Below are positions 20,391-34,649 of a stretch of DNA of 64,000 nucleotides, one piece after another; positions within the stretch are counted from its first letter, which is position 1; every line of letters starts with the position of its first letter. The DNA comes from Parelaphostrongylus tenuis (Eukaryota; Nematoda; Chromadorea; Rhabditida; Metastrongylidae). The stretch lies in NCBI GenBank assembly GCA_019055375.1, contig JAHQIW010007096.1, positions 1 through 64,000 on the forward strand, given 5' to 3'. The notes under the pieces are model-generated. The model was not told the DNA's origin, ran no database searches, and saw only the letters and a program-made list of their open reading frames with translations. The position numbers and the translations under genes were made by a program.

Positions 20391-23190
20391 CATAATAAAT
20401 CGCCAGCATACAAACATTCGCTCACCGTGCCATAGATAAATAGAAGCGTTGCATGGTTCATCCTGTGAGCAGCGCAATAACTATCAGCAGTTTAACTCTT
20501 TATACGCGACAGCAACCTTGTACTCTATTAATGAATATATTTTGATTGAATAGCGTCTGAGGTAAATCAGGAAAAGGCTTGTTATTCTCATATTAATATC
20601 GTCAACAGAAAGTCTCCAGGCACTCATCTCGCGCTTTGGAAGAGAATACAGTTTTGCTTGGCACACAAGATAAGGGCCATGGAATTCACGAAGACTATGG
20701 CTATCAAATAACTGAGCGTGACAAATTAGCCAAGGATTCTATCTATTCATCATCATCAGCCGGTCGCTCCACTATTCACAGTGCCTTTCGAGAAAATTTC
20801 CTATTGAAGAATACAAATTTTCTTTCAGTTTTCAGAGTTGATACATATAACAATCAAACAGTGAACATAGTACGCTATTTCTAGATTGCAAACGAAGTCA
20901 AAGCCTCAGACAAGCAACTTTTGGATGTGAGACTGAAGTGAGATTACTGGTCAAGTCGCACTCGATTTCAACACACGAATGTGACATTTTCCTTAATGTT
21001 GCATCGAAGAAAATGAAATTAATTAAAAACTGATGGAAGCCCCAGAGAATAAGCATAGGCTGCCTTTACTAAAAGTTTAAAAACTGTTTGATGAATTTGA
21101 CATATCGTTTAGTCCTACAGTGGCAGGCTTACAGAGAGTAGACGACGGTAGGATGACGACCGAACTTTTTGACATTCAGCAGAGTTGGAATAACTTTTAG
21201 GTTTCTCGATTCTCCGTAAGTTCTTCTTTTCTTAGTATTACAGCATTGAGCCAGTGTAATCTCAATCACGACGTGTAGCATTGACGTGTAGGGTAATTGT
21301 TCAGATATCGGAAAGCAATTTTTGTAGCCCTGTACTGAAAACACATGCCGTATGTACTGAAAAACTTTCCAAAAGTCGACGTTGCTTCCATCACCTCGAC
21401 ATCAAAGCCATTTCTTATTATTCCGAAAGCTTTGGAAACCTGCTCGTGAATCAGCCAAAATGAAAAGAATAAACTCCTTTTCATACGCTGAGTGCTGCAA
21501 GATGGTGCTTTACTTATTGTCAAGAACAGATGAGAAATAATCTGAGGCGATCAAATAGCAGAAAATGACATAGCTACATACGCTAGATTGTCAAAATGGA
21601 TTAAACACGTTTTTGCATCGTTGCGGTATTCGGTAGACAAGAGCTGTTAAGGACTAAGACTAAGCCGACATTGGTGTCGGCTAACACAGCAGTGTTATGG
21701 GTAAATATCGTGTATTGTTATGAGATTAATAGTGATTTTGATACAGACACAAATTCATCTTACATTTGAACTCAGTTAGTTAATTAATGAACTTTTTTAT
21801 ATTTTGTGGTACAAACTGACACTGAAAGCGTTTAGTCTGCTGCCGTGCACCGCCTTGAAATTCCCTTATGCCTCAAGGTGTAAACAGTCCTTCATCAGCA
21901 GGTGTTATTATTCAAATAGTGTTATCTTGGATGTTGTTGATAATACGGGTAGCCGAAGGGCAAATGTCCTAATGAGACGTGATAGATATTTATTCCATCT
22001 GGAAATCACGCTAAGTAGAAATTGAGGCATGGCTGATGTTGAAGAAATATTTCCGCCTTAGTAGTTTTTCCCTGAACAGCGCTGTTGAAAATCGCATGTA
22101 TGTTCTTTCCTAGAAACTCGAAGCAACGCAACAAGTAAAATGTTTAGCCGGTATTGATGGTGATTGGAAGTTCCTGCATTACATTCTTTAGTGACACCTT
22201 ATCTGCCGCAGGGCGAACTTACCAGCCGGGAATGTTGAATAATTCTGGAGATAGATCGTGATAACTTCTAGAAGAGATGCAAAGCTCTTTGGCACTGTAT
22301 CTGTATCTTGTCACTTTTGACTGGAAATCGCTCATCGATACTGATGTTATCTTTGAGTTGTAGATAGCTTTCTTATGAAAAAATTTGCCAGGTGAGTATT
22401 CTGTCCTTATTAAAGATATGTGCTTTTCCGTCAATATTCTGCTGCTTGTTTCTTCCTGCTCGGCCATAAATTACACTTCCAAAAAATTGTTCACAGGAGT
22501 TGCAATCTTAACAGGATGACGCAAAGAATGAATCGGCGGTTGCGACTTCTCATTATCGATTCGTGTAAAACCGATTTTTGTGTTCTCGCATAATGTTTTT
22601 CATGAGAGTCTTTTAGCTGAATCGCGTCGGGAAGCTGATTGAAAGCAAGTATTCAACAGATCAAATCTCAACGATAACATGTGCACTCGGTATAGCACTT
22701 CTAAGCTTGCCATAGCAACCAAAGGTAGATTGGGTAGATTGAGTATTCGGTGCCCATTTCTTGTGACTAATTGAGCAGCTCGACTCACATGTGGCGTGAG
22801 ATTTTTGTTAGTAAACCTGGATTTTTTCTCCTTTCGGAGGAACTTTAGATGAGACATATCACCAGGTACGTTGAGACCTCTTCTACACGTTCACATGCTT
22901 TTCGTATACAGGTTTAGGAGACTTAGGCTTATGCGGCTTGCGCATAGGCTTCTTAGCGGATTTATCTACAAATATGGAACGAGAATGAAAAGCCTAAGCT
23001 TACAGAACAATAAGACGAAGTTTGTACACTTAGCTTCAGAATCATGTGAATTTGTGCGATCAAATCGTCGTTATGTTGCAAAAGCGCTGTACCTCGACGC
23101 CAGTGTTGCGAAATTTCGTTCACACATCAGGAGCAAAGGATGCGCGCCAAGTGCGCGACCCATTTTACTGCTGGGTATTGCATCACACAG
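20391..23190. other. Gene-free stretch
   Basis: No coding region can be supported. One perfect short hairpin, AGCCGACATTGGTGTCGGCT, lies at 21,663-21,682. The remaining ORFs (up to 126 codons) show no recognisable motif. Confidence 0.4.
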
Positions 23191-23219
23191 TGAGATCCTT
23201 TTCAAAAACCAAATGCAAA

Positions 23220-23430
23220 TTTCGCCATTGAAACAATCAAATGATTACTAGAAAGTCTAGGAGAAAGTCTCTTTCCAACAAAAAATGTCCGAGTGTGAAA
23301 CGAAATTTATCTTTACTGCTATTGCGCAATAAGAAGTTCCTTCCAAAAACCACGTAAAGCACTAGAATTTCTGAGATTTGAGCTGTCGAATGATTATTGA
23401 TTATGTATGAAAAACTAGAAAGCGCGTTTT
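23220..23430 (-). repeat. Foldback-family monomers (fragment)
   Basis: Two reverse-oriented monomer pieces, CAATCAAATGATTACTAGAA and GAGCTGTCGAATGATTATTG, flank a block with GTGAAACGAAATTTATC. No forward partner was recognised nearby. Confidence 0.45.
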
Positions 23431-23699
23431 TCCCAAGAGGCTGTAACAGAATGCGGATAGCGGAAAATTACCAATATCGATTTGAAGGATCAATCAATCA
23501 ACAATATAGTCAGCTTCATGATCAATAGTATGAAATCATCTACCGGCAACGATTGAATGTCTTTTCTCAGAAAGAATGGGGCTGCCGATCAAGAGATCGG
23601 TGTAGTCAATTTGCGCTGGTTGTAGTCTTAGAAATTTTTCTCTCGCAAATGCTGCTTCAGGACGCAGTGGAGATGATAATCCAATGGAGCAATATGAGC

Positions 23700-24000
23700 G
23701 CTATACGGCGGATGTGCTACCGTAATACAGGCCCAATCTCTCTTAAGACGTTGGCAACGACAAGGGTCGCTTTCGACCCTTGTCGCACGCCGCTGTCTTG
23801 CAGTAAATATGTGTTGGTCCGCACTTCCGTAGAGATCTGGCTACTAGTTTCATTATTCAGTTCTTGTTTAAGAATATTGATGAATGTTACAAAGCCTGCG
23901 ATCAGCAGTTTCACAATGCCCTATAAGAAAATTTTACATTTATTGACATCATACAGTGTATAAAAAGTTTTCATAGAAGATGCACAAACACTTTTGGAAA
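23700..24000 (-). pseudogene. Reverse-transcriptase-like fragment
   Basis: A minus-strand open frame contains TYLLQDSGVRQGS, which resembles the GVRQGD block of RTE/CR1-type reverse transcriptases, preceded by NILKQELNNETSSQI in the expected place. The acidic Asp and the downstream FADD box are not seen. It is a short, decayed scrap; identity is suggested by one motif only. Confidence 0.35.
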
Positions 24001-24399
24001 ATTTCATCATTGGGCAATCCAAATGAATGCAAGAGAATGTTCCCACGCTCATCACTTCTACAAGTAAATCATTTGTAGCTAGTATGCTCTTGCAAAACTT
24101 GTATAGAGTCATATTTTGACCTGAAATATCCGTGAACAATAGAAGAATGTTCAATGAAACACAGTTACCCACAGCATAAATAATACTGTTAATCATAAGA
24201 TTACCGAGATACGAGCAAACGTACTTTGCAGGAAAAAGAGTACTATTTTGATAGCAGTTTCAATCTGAGCATTTTCTTTTGTACCTAAAAATGAAAATTC
24301 CTCAAGTCCGTAGGTTGTGGTTGTGGTAAGGAAGGGCAGCGTTCCACAAGTGTCTGAGCCACGTCTTCGAGATCGCAACTCCAAGCCTGTGATGATCAC

Positions 24400-25440
24400 C
24401 ACTCATACTTGTATAACGGCCTGAACAGCTTGCAGAAATTTTATAAAAAACTTTCCTTGTTCAATCTGTTTATTTATTTGAAACTCATATAGGTTTATGA
24501 GACCAAAGACCACTATAAAGTACTATCACCAATTTATCCATGTTACTTTCGGCGCAAAAATTTTTGCCAACGTATTATGAAACAGCAGAAATACTGGAAA
24601 TACCAAAGTGTTCTACATCGATAGATGGTTAACCTAAGGCTCGAAGGCTAAAAATATGATATCATGGAATGACTTTGAAATTATTAAGTATAAATCGTAG
24701 GCATTCGAAATTTGCTAACCGTGTTGAATAGCAACGCTAACGTTGCACTAAATCACCCCTTGAAACTGCACAATGACAATCACCAACCTAATGCCCTTAT
24801 ATATATTAAGAAGCTGGATTTACTCAGCGAATTTTATTTTTAGGGGGATGGGGAGCGAGGAGAGGTGAGTGAGGTAAAGACGGGCTAAGCATCAATATTA
24901 GCCAAGTGAACTGAAAAGCATGGTATAAGTACATTTGACAGACTGGCAGTTGTAACTCAGCACGCGCTCATGTCACCATTCGGAGTAGATGGAATGGATA
25001 GAGTGAAAATCACTTCCAGTGTGAAATTATACAAAAAGTTGGGCAAGTAGAAAATCTGTGATTACGGTGACTATCGAGTCTCTTGATATGAATAAAGGTA
25101 GCCACGAATCACTCAAGTCATCAAGCGATAGGAATTGAGTCTATTGGAAAACCACATTTGAAGGAGAGCCTTTAGATCCGGAGAGGCTCGGAAGTAGCAT
25201 TATGAAAATCTAGAAACATCAAAATGCAGGTATTTTGAAATCCATATTTAGCAGTAGACACAAGACAAGCAGACAATGATGATCGATCTAATTCAATGTG
25301 AACATAGAAGAGAAGATAGATATTATTCAAGCTGCAGTTGATCCCGAACATAACACAGTTTTTCTCTCTTTAAAAGCATACTTAATCAACGAAACGGACA
25401 AAAGAAGCTATCAGTTATAGAAGTAACAAAATTCTTGAAG
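24400..25440. other. Gene-free stretch
   Basis: I see no coding exon, repeat arm or RNA gene that I can support in this part. Confidence 0.35.
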
Positions 25441-25463
25441 ACTGTTCTAACAATGGACTGATT

Positions 25464-26569
25464 TTGGAAGATCTTCCAGGAAAATGCCTTGCCTTTGAAA
25501 ATCAGGCTGTTGAAAAGGTCATTTTACTGATCAATGTCACCAACCACCTGGCGGTCATTCGATTTTATGTAGTACCAATTTGTTTTTTTTCACATTTAGC
25601 ACCTTCCTGTAGTGTGGTCATAAACTGTGATGCTAAGTTCGTTCCCAAAGTTACAGTCAACTTCCAAGGTGGCGCCTCAGTTAACATCACATGGTCGTCA
25701 TCGTTTGTCAATATGAAACATTGTCAAAGAGAACACTCTGGGCTTAGAAGCCTTTCCTAGCTCACTCCTTGATGGCGTGTGATCCTCACTTCAACCTCAT
25801 AAGCAAAATGATGCTACTGTAATGGCTTGAGAACATCGGTGTGTAGAATTGTAACAGGATAGTTCCTAATTGCTGATACTTACATTGTTAGTAAAGTGCT
25901 AGAAAAACTACTACGCGATAAATTTTTATATAAGCAAATTTCATTCAAACGATTCGCAGCGATCGAGCTAGCAGCGAAGAACAATCACATTTGCAAAATG
26001 TGCATGTAAAATTTTAACGAGGATGACTTCTTCAACAACCGCATCATTTACTTGGTAATACAGAGCACTTCTCCCCGCAGTTTACATCTAATCGCATACA
26101 AAACCTTTGCAGTTTCACACACGGTCAACAATGTCTGTGTTAACAGCTCCTAAAAGCATTGTAAACGTCGGTTCCTTGTTTTTAATAATCGGTGACAGTG
26201 AAGGGACAAGTGTTTTAACTGCAGTGCTTTGTTCAGTCATTTACCTCACCGAGTTGTGGGATAAAATGTCATCTTGGAAACAATCAGGAAATCAAGGTCC
26301 ATATACTGCAGCTGTTTACAATATACCTGCACCGTACCCCTTATAAAATCATATTTACTATCCTTAGCTTACATGCTAAGTCTTATTTAGTTCTTAACAA
26401 AGCAGCTATCCTAATATGATGATCGTGCAGCTCCACCAACTCCACTTCCTACCTTCCTCAAGATAACTGCTTGTATACTTTCTACTTAATCATTCCTCAA
26501 CTTGTATTAAATACGTTTTTATGTACAGAAACCTGTTTATGCTAATCAAAATGCGGTTCCACAGCAAAG
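25464..26569 (+). other. Possible exons of an unrecognised gene
   Basis: Three pieces look more coding-like than their surroundings. At about 25,607-25,720, after a TTTTTTCACATTTAG acceptor, the frame gives CSVVINCDAKFVPKVTVNF. At about 26,221-26,345, after AACTGCAG, it gives CSVIYLTELWDKMSSWK and then a Tyr/Pro-rich tail (YNIPAPYPL, stop TAA). At 26,528-26,569, after GTACAG, it gives PVYANQNAVPQQSQ and a stop. I cannot join them into one consistent frame and recognise no family. The hydrophobic stretch followed by a Tyr-Pro tail would suit the end of a small membrane protein. Confidence 0.22.
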
Positions 26570-27189
26570 TCAATAGAAGCAGCACATTTTTGCTAATATA
26601 AGAGGTCTCCCTTGAAAACTATAAAAAATTAACTACAGTTTAATCAATTTTCTGATGAAAACGCTGCAAACTACTATTAGACTCATCTCTATCATTTTCT
26701 AAGAAATACTACATCCAGCTCTTTGTTGCATAATTCCTTATAGGATTTCTTCGTGTATATGGTCATATATTTTCATAGAGAAATCTCTGCAGGATTAGTC
26801 GAGGGAGCACGTGGCGCGTACGCAGGTGGTGGACAGGAAAATCAAACACGGCCAAAAATTACCATTCACTTTATTAATAGTACATGGATTTTAGGGTTCG
26901 GCTGCCCGTTTCTGCAGGGCCAACTTGACATGCTTTCTCTTCTAAAAGTCTATTGGCCAAAAGTCTGCAATCAACTGGTCGGGGAGTACTTGGAAGACAT
27001 TTAGAAGTTGCCTCCAATAAATAAGCTCCTCCCTGAACTCCGCTGACATGCAAGCTACTCGTGGGTACCCAATCCTCACGTTCACAGCTCAGCAAACTAT
27101 TAGTTGAGTATGAAATCAAAAAGCGGTAGAGAAAACGAGTCTCAATCTCGTGAACTTGAAAAAACCCCCAAAACGACAAACCAAGAAGG

Positions 27190-29770
27190 ACGAGCAAGAA
27201 GAGACTGTCAAAACCTCAAAGCCAGTCTAGGCTGCCAAAATCGCAGCGTACTAATTTGAAGATCTATACCTATAATCCACGCACAGTCGCATGTGAGTCC
27301 TTCATAGGAGGCCTTAAATTCATGTAGAAAGATAAAATGCGCATCATCGGCCTGGCGTGGCGAGAATACGCCACTATTTGACGCTTCTGTGACATCAGAA
27401 AAGAACTGTTTCTTGGAACATGTGATAGTAGAGGTATCGGCGGCGTTGGTGTTCTCTTGAAAGAAAGTTTGCCCATGAACACCGATTCATTAAATCAACT
27501 CACAACCCAGATTGAACTATTACGGCTAAAACAATGTTGATGCCGGTTTAACCAATGTGAATTAATGCCGATTTGATCATGAGCAATGATTTCTCACATC
27601 TTCAACTATCTTCATTGTTCACACCAATGTCAGGATCTAACAAAAACAAAGTCAAAGTTTTCTATATGGACTCAAAAAGATTCTAAGATATGAACAGAAA
27701 TTTTCAAAGGTCATCATCAGAGGTCTTAACGAGAAGATTAAACCTAGAAGAACACCTGAAGAGCGTCACATTGGGTACCACGGGACTAGAAAAGAACGAA
27801 CAGTGTGAAAGCCTGTCTGAATTTATCATGACGTCTAATGCCATCCATGGTAACTCATGAACCCAAAGACCCCACTCTCAGCGGTTGACGTGGGAGTCTC
27901 TAGTGGAGAGTATCATAACGAAATGGATCAAATTTTGAAAAAAAACGGAGATTGCCTAATCGATACCGCTGTTGCTCTAAAATTCCACTCGGGATCAGAT
28001 TGTCGTCTCCTTCGCCAATATTCCGTTTTCGTGAAAGAAAAGAGAAAGCCCCTAAGTTCAGGCTAGGAAATGTCAAAAGTACCACAAATAGATGTTTATT
28101 GAAATTATAAGCCGTTTTTGGGAAAGGCTCTGCCATAAATAGCATCTATGTAGATGACGATCGGCTCATCGAAAATTTCAACGTTGCATTGTAAAAGTCG
28201 AGAGTATTACAGTCATCAACAATTGTTTGTGCCCAAAAACACTTCAGCTGCTACATCTACTTTTGATCACAGACGCTGAAGGCAGCTGACGACAACTGAC
28301 GGTACACTTGTAGCTCCCAAAAAAGCTACAGAGGTAATTACCCACGGTAGTTACTTAGATCTCGTCAATAGCCACGTCCTCGACCGTCTTCTAAAATAAA
28401 TAAGGATGAATTTCTCGTTACAACGGTTCATCCCACAGAGATCCGACATGTAAATACGTTGTTGAAGAAGCGAACAACACTATTTAGACACTGTATGATC
28501 TGATCAACTAAACAACCTTCCGCCACTTCTCATCAACATTTTGACTCGGCTCTTCACTCGTTAACTGTCAGATTTCGAGGTTCCTAACCAGTAAAAAACT
28601 GCTACAACCGAGTTGTTATTTGGAAGGGAGGCCTCTAAGGCGTTGGCAGCTGTCTTCCAATCTGCTTATTGTCTGTTGTCTAAAACTCTTCACTTGAGTC
28701 ACCCTAAGCAGGACTGCCAGAACACTGAAAGAACGGCAACATTGCGAACGGCAACCTTTTGAAAATCAAAACTGCAGACCATATACACACGACAACAACA
28801 TTCATTGATGTGAAGTCCAAGAGACTTTTTTTTATCAATTAGAATAAAGCGTTTAATTCAGTCAGAACACAAGCAGTTATAAATGCTTTAAACAATCAGG
28901 GTTTTCCTGCTTGCCACGTAATGATTCTTATTGAGTTATATGAAGATCTACAACCGACAGATAATCATTCTATAATGGCGTAAGAGGGGCTTATAGAAGG
29001 CGACACCATCTTGTTGATTATTCATTGCCACGCTCTAGAAACTCATGAAAACATCAGAATGAAACAGCATGGGATGTAAATCGACGGTCGACAGTTGCAA
29101 TATCTTGATTTCGCTAATGAGATAGTTCTTGTAAGACCAAGCACCAGCCAAGCGAAACCCATGTTGGTCGTTTTTGGCTAGTCTTGTGAAATTATTAGGT
29201 TCTAACAGAATCACATGAAAACGATGCTCATAAGGATTGGATTGATTCTGAGTGCTCTATCCATGCCCAAGTCACGATTATCTCCGAATTCTCCAGTTAC
29301 GCCTGTTCAGGCGCAGAAGTCAATCTGATGCACAATTTAGCTTCAGAGTTGAGTAATAAGAAGCGAGAAATTAGGGAAGTGGGAATTAGGGAAGAGGAAA
29401 AAGAATATTCTACTCGGCGACCACCCTTTGACTGAACGATTATCCCTGTTTTGACGTACTTGAAGAACCTAGTAGACCCGTAAGCAGGATAAAGAATCAG
29501 TAGACGTTATTGAATGTGCGGTCGAAAGGTCCATCTCAGAAGAGTCGCATGTGTTTCACAGATGAGAAAAGGGCACGCAGCGAGTGAAAGTCAAAGATTT
29601 CAATGAACACGCTAGGCCATCGAAAATAAGAAGGATCGAACAAGTATTAGGTTCTAAGGATAACCGATGAACGAGAACTGTTACCGAATGGATTTCTCGA
29701 GATGTTAAAGGCATTGCACGGATATTACATACTAAATGATCCAATTTCTTCACGAAAAACTAGAGGGAAG
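27190..29770 (+). pseudogene. Decayed RTE-like non-LTR retrotransposon
   Basis: Pieces appear in the order expected for one element. Endonuclease start: RTVACESFIGGLKF, and SRGIGGVGVLL near 27,290-27,460. Middle: RRTPEERHIGYHG near 27,745. Endonuclease end: GEYHNEMDQIL ... GSDCRLLR near 27,905-28,010 (family GSDHRLLR). Reverse transcriptase: KAFNSVRTQAVINALNNQG near 28,850-28,910. Catalytic region: QLQYLDFANEIVLVRPS near 29,095-29,150, where the family has LRFADDIVL. Frameshifts and in-frame stops are present throughout, and the catalytic Asp-Asp pair reads Asn-Glu. Such elements copied themselves by target-primed reverse transcription; this one is dead. Confidence 0.72.
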
Positions 29771-31879
29771 ATATGACGCTCAACAAGTCTTCACAAGAAG
29801 AAGAACTCACTCTTCTACTCTTGCACGTACTAGTAAAAAAGGATAATTGCCTCTGGTGTCCGCTTGAATTACTCGACGATTAACGGTGCGGCATGATACA
29901 GACAATGTGGTCAAATACAGGAACAGAGATCCACGGCGTCCAGAGCACTGAAAGCCGTAGCTCGCCTCTCTTTTAGGACATCTAACTTCTATCCTTTCAA
30001 AGTGAGCGATCGTGTGCAAAACGTATGTGAAAAGATATTTCTCAGTGAGGAGATCTCTAGTGCAGCTAATGCCAGGTTTACAAATAAAGCCATTAATTTA
30101 TAGGATTGTTGAGGTGTATGTGCACGACATTTCCATTGATAATACGTCATACTTAGATTTGATAAGCTGCATGTAGAGTGACACCTTGCAGCACGCCTCT
30201 AATCGTGAATCGAGAACGTAATTTAGATACTAGAAAAATATACTACCAACTCCTATTATCACATTTACTGGGCAATTCTCAACTACCTGTCTCAGCAGGG
30301 TTTAAGGAAAAGTTCACACGAAAAGTGCTGGGGTTACTGCACGTAGGAATTGTCAGGATCTGCTATGAACACATTTAGATTTATCACTCAGTACGTTTTC
30401 TGTTTGTCATTCACAGTCTTTTGCTTTCTTTCTTAACAAAGTCGGCAGAATAATAGAACAAGGAGAGCTACGAAAGCAAGCAATGGCTTGAAAAATTCAG
30501 TATTTAATTATTGCCACAGGATAACGAACGCCAAGCAGATATAGCGAAAGTAAAAGAGGATAATGTGTCTCAAGAAGCTGCTCACTGCTACACCGATAGC
30601 GTAGATGACAACAAGCACGTAATTACTTACAACCATAGGATCGTCCGTATCATACGTTTTTCTCACGGAGCTTCACAGAATCATCATACTATGAGTGAGC
30701 CATGGATTGATACCCATAGTGCCGAAAAGTTACCTAAAGTCTTCGAAATTCTTCTAAGTAGTTAGAGTAGAGCATCGTGATTGTCTACTAAGTTCAATGA
30801 CTGTAGATCGGGAAATCACGGGAGCTATAATCAGAGAATTTGCTTCGTGACGTCATCTGCATCATTTGATTCAATCTGTGAGCAAGTACGTGCAGCATGA
30901 CGGACGGTTGCTCTACGTCCTCACTGTGAAACCATACCTAATCATACACACGTTTTAACATGCGGATAGCACGTAAGGTTACATCCACACACCTCCGTAA
31001 AAGCGATATTTTTCATGTTCTATTCCCTTCACCTTTACACACTAAAATACGAAATTGCTCGTCTATATCTCTAGGTTCTTCGTAGTAAGTTGTTCAAAAG
31101 AAAAACGCCTTAAGGTCTCAAGAAGGAAGATGCAGCTAGTGCATTCTTCCGGTGAAACTCTGTATATTTTTACCTCTGCATAGGCGTCGAAAGTGGAGAA
31201 ATCCAGCAAAATCCGTATGTCGAAAATTGAATGAGTTGTATAGTAGCTCAAATTTGGTAAAGCAGAATTAAATAAAGGAGCAGAGCAAAAATTAGTGATG
31301 CGTGCTATCGGAAAGCAATGATCAGCTTCTTCCTCCAAAACTCATCGATAAGTCCACAAGGAAACTCTTTAACCCTGCTGATTCCCAGATATTCTCAGAA
31401 AATCGCTTCATTTAGCACTTTATAAAATATATACGCAAGGCGAAATCCTCAAACAGCAGTCAAATAAACACGTGAAGTATTCCGAAGACTTAGTGATGGA
31501 GAATGAGGAGAAACGATTCCAATGTGAGAAGTGGGATTCGCACAATGCGTGCAATGACGAGATATGTAAGAAGAAAAGAAAGTCGTGAAATTAAATACAT
31601 TCCAGAAATAACTAACCTTTGATTCAGTTGTTAGAATTAGCTAACAAGGCTAGGGTCGATTTTCCAAAGTCTTTCCATTCTTACCAACTTACCCCTATAT
31701 GCTTCTTCTAACTTTACCTTTTGAAGAATTCCATTTTGAGTGGATTGATGATGATAGCAATCGTTTCGTTTCATGGTCAGTGTCTAACAAGGAGCAGCGC
31801 CAACAGCTCGAAAGATCGCCAAAGCATAGGTTAGGAATAGGACTTTTTAGACACTTTATTAATCCGTTTCCCCTGTGTT
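29771..31879. other. Gene-free stretch
   Basis: No recognisable exon or repeat. The plus-strand ORF at 30,511-30,765 is hydrophilic and matches nothing I know; it is probably chance. Confidence 0.35.
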
Positions 31880-32105
31880 TTTTTTTCACCGCGCGAATCC
31901 CAGTGCTATTAGCATTCAATTCGTTGCTTCGCCTTTATCTTGAGTGTCGTAGAATACTGATTCAGCGACTCTCCTTACTGTCTCGAGAATAACCTGGCTG
32001 TGGCGTTCCATAAAGCGTTGTTGACTGCCGGAGAGAATTGAGGGTGGGGCCCGGCTCCACGCGTGCCGCAGCGAGCAGCACAACCACTCGGCCACGGCAT
32101 CCCAG
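31880..32105 (-). repeat. SINE-like element, copy 1
   Basis: On the minus strand it begins GATGCCGTGGCCGAGTGGTT, which resembles the start and D-arm (GGCCGAGTGGTT) of a class II tRNA. It then runs through GCGTGGAGCCGGGC, GGAACGCCACAGCCAGG and GTATTCTACGAC. The order is the same as in copies at 38,176, 44,278 and 47,709. A short frame beginning ERHSQVI and containing SVFYDTQ is open in this copy. Confidence 0.6.
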
Positions 32106-34649
32106 GAATAGGACTGCAAACGTATAACTTAGGCTTGTCTGGCAAGGTTCCCTACTGAAGATATAAAGCTGACAAAGATATTTGTGGAAGGCTGTCATCA
32201 GTCAACATTGAATATCTAAAGCCAACCTAGGCTGCATTGTTTGGAAGCTTGTAATTTGCCACATATTCCCAGTTCTACAGTCGCATCCAGACATTTTTAA
32301 AGAGGACAGGGAGCTGTCATAAGACATGCTCTCTTTTCTTTTTTTTTTGATTTCCCACCTAATTTCAGCAAGCGTTCCTTCCAGTAAATCGTTACCAGAC
32401 TATTTTGATAGATTAGTAACACTAGCTCATTACGCCAGTGGGCTACCACAAATCATTATGGAGGCCAGATATGCTTTCAAATACTTCTTGAGATTTCTGA
32501 CAATGTCGAATGATTTTTAGTGAGTTATTAATGTTTAACATATTAACCTTTTAATCCTATGCAGACTCTCGGTATCGACATCAAAGAGGTAGAAGAGTAC
32601 GATGACAAGTAGACACAATACTGGTTGGACAGACAACGGCGAAATCGGGATCACCAAGTTCAATCTGCAGTTTTATTACACATTTAAACCAATCCATTTT
32701 CCATACATCTGATGACGTGTAACAAAATTTAGATATCTTTGAATCGACCATCCTGAACGAACTCCAAAGAAATCGGTGTAATCTGATCTGTTTAAGCCTT
32801 CCAGAGTTCTGGCAAAGTCATCTTTAGAGGTATACGTACGTTTCGACGTATTCTTGCACACCTCAACAGTGTCACATGCCCTACTGCTCTAGTCTACAAC
32901 TAACAACAGCTGCGCCGGATTGATAATTAATCACTCCAAACCGCAACATTAAGTGCTACTTTCACTTTGCCTAGAGTGATACATCTTCAGCGGAATTCCG
33001 TAGCAGACCTTTGAAAGGTTCAAAACATTTTATCAAATTATACTGAAAATATGAATAGTATACGAATCCTCTCAGGAATTTTTTAACTGACCTAAATTTG
33101 TTGTTTCTCGAGGTTGACTTTGCACTTAAGTTGTAATGGCATTTATTTTGGCAAATGAAATCACCCAATAAACCTTGAACTTTGAGAAGCGATCACAGCA
33201 GAGATTTGATACGAATTCAATGAATCCCAAAAGCAGCAATGCCTTATGTCACCAAAACTGGTAAAAATAAAGATAATTCTTTTCACGTGAAAAACGTTTA
33301 TCATATTTTAAACAACTAATACTGCAATGCTTGAGCGAACTGAGACTTCCGATGTAACTATTACTGATCTGACTTTAGAAAAAAATGTAAATTATACAGC
33401 AGAAATCTTAGAATTTTTAGCTGAACATGAAACCATCGAAAATTCACGTGACGGACAATGCAAAATTTTCCAACACTGCTCTATTACATACTACAAAACG
33501 GTTATCGATCGTGACTTAATCTCAACCGACAAAGTAATACTGTTTTGAGAGCTATTCTTTCTTGAAACCTTGAGCGGACTATCATATCTTCTATAAAAGC
33601 ATTGCCTGACGTTTGACCGCTTTAATCTTACTCAGCTTCAGGGCTTTACGAATGAATTTCATAAATTCAAAAATGATCAGGTAGGGAGAGTGTGTGAATA
33701 TCTCGAATGGCCTTCTATTTCAGAATCATTTCCGATTTTTTTCGCTTTCAGAACATATGCCTTTTTAGAAGTTTTTGTCGCTGGACAGCAATTCTCGATT
33801 AGACATTTGATGTTCACTTAAAAGTCAAGACTTAGAAATCTTGAAAGTTTATCTGCCTTTGACACCTTTCTTTTGTATTGTAGCAGTGAAAATAAAAATG
33901 AGTTTCACACAGGTCTCGCGTTATCGCGCGTACTTCTGGTAATTGACTGAGAATTTTTTTCCATTTTGTAGAGATTTTGAGTGACTTTATTCTACTGTTA
34001 TGTCGAGTCAAGTTTTTCATGTTTATTTCATAATGCCAAATAAACCTGCTACTAAGTCTAAACTTAAACACTTTGAGGCAATGCACAAAAAGCCGATAAA
34101 AGTGGGAAGGAATTTTTGACTAACAGAAGCATGTACATTTAACAGAAGCATGTGCTTTGTTTAAGGCCTTTTCTAGAACGCAAAAAACTTCATATGAATA
34201 ACAAAAATCGTGCGCCACATGTGAATTGCACTGCGCGATCGATCAAGCCGTCCCAAAAGGCTATAACTCCATATTAGAAACGTAATCTTCTTATCGATGT
34301 CATCGTTCTATAGAGATCTTTTTCAAGCCAAGATTGCTTCCAGATTCAACGAGATATGTGTTATTGCATGAATGATTGAAAATAAAATGAAAAGCATCTA
34401 CAAATCCTAATCGTGCGAACAGTCTGTGCACTTCGAGTGTGAATTCCAACTTCACTTTTGCTGCTAAAGCATTCTAGGTTTTCTGACAAAAAATCCAAAC
34501 CTTAGAAATCTACTTGATTTGAACTATTGACTCAATTTCTAGACCTTCAAGAAGAAATTCGATTGGGCCTTGTCCTCAAAAGGCAGGAAATTGGTCCAGA
34601 TATTGAGAAAGGGCTTAATTTTATGATTTGAGGCTACTTAACCCGTTAG
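32106..34649. other. Gene-free stretch
   Basis: No supported gene. There is a MITE-end-like ACGTACGTTTCGACGTATTC near 32,832-32,851, similar to the arms at 15,290-15,745. A short direct duplication of TTAACAGAAGCATGT occurs near 34,120-34,155. Confidence 0.35.
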
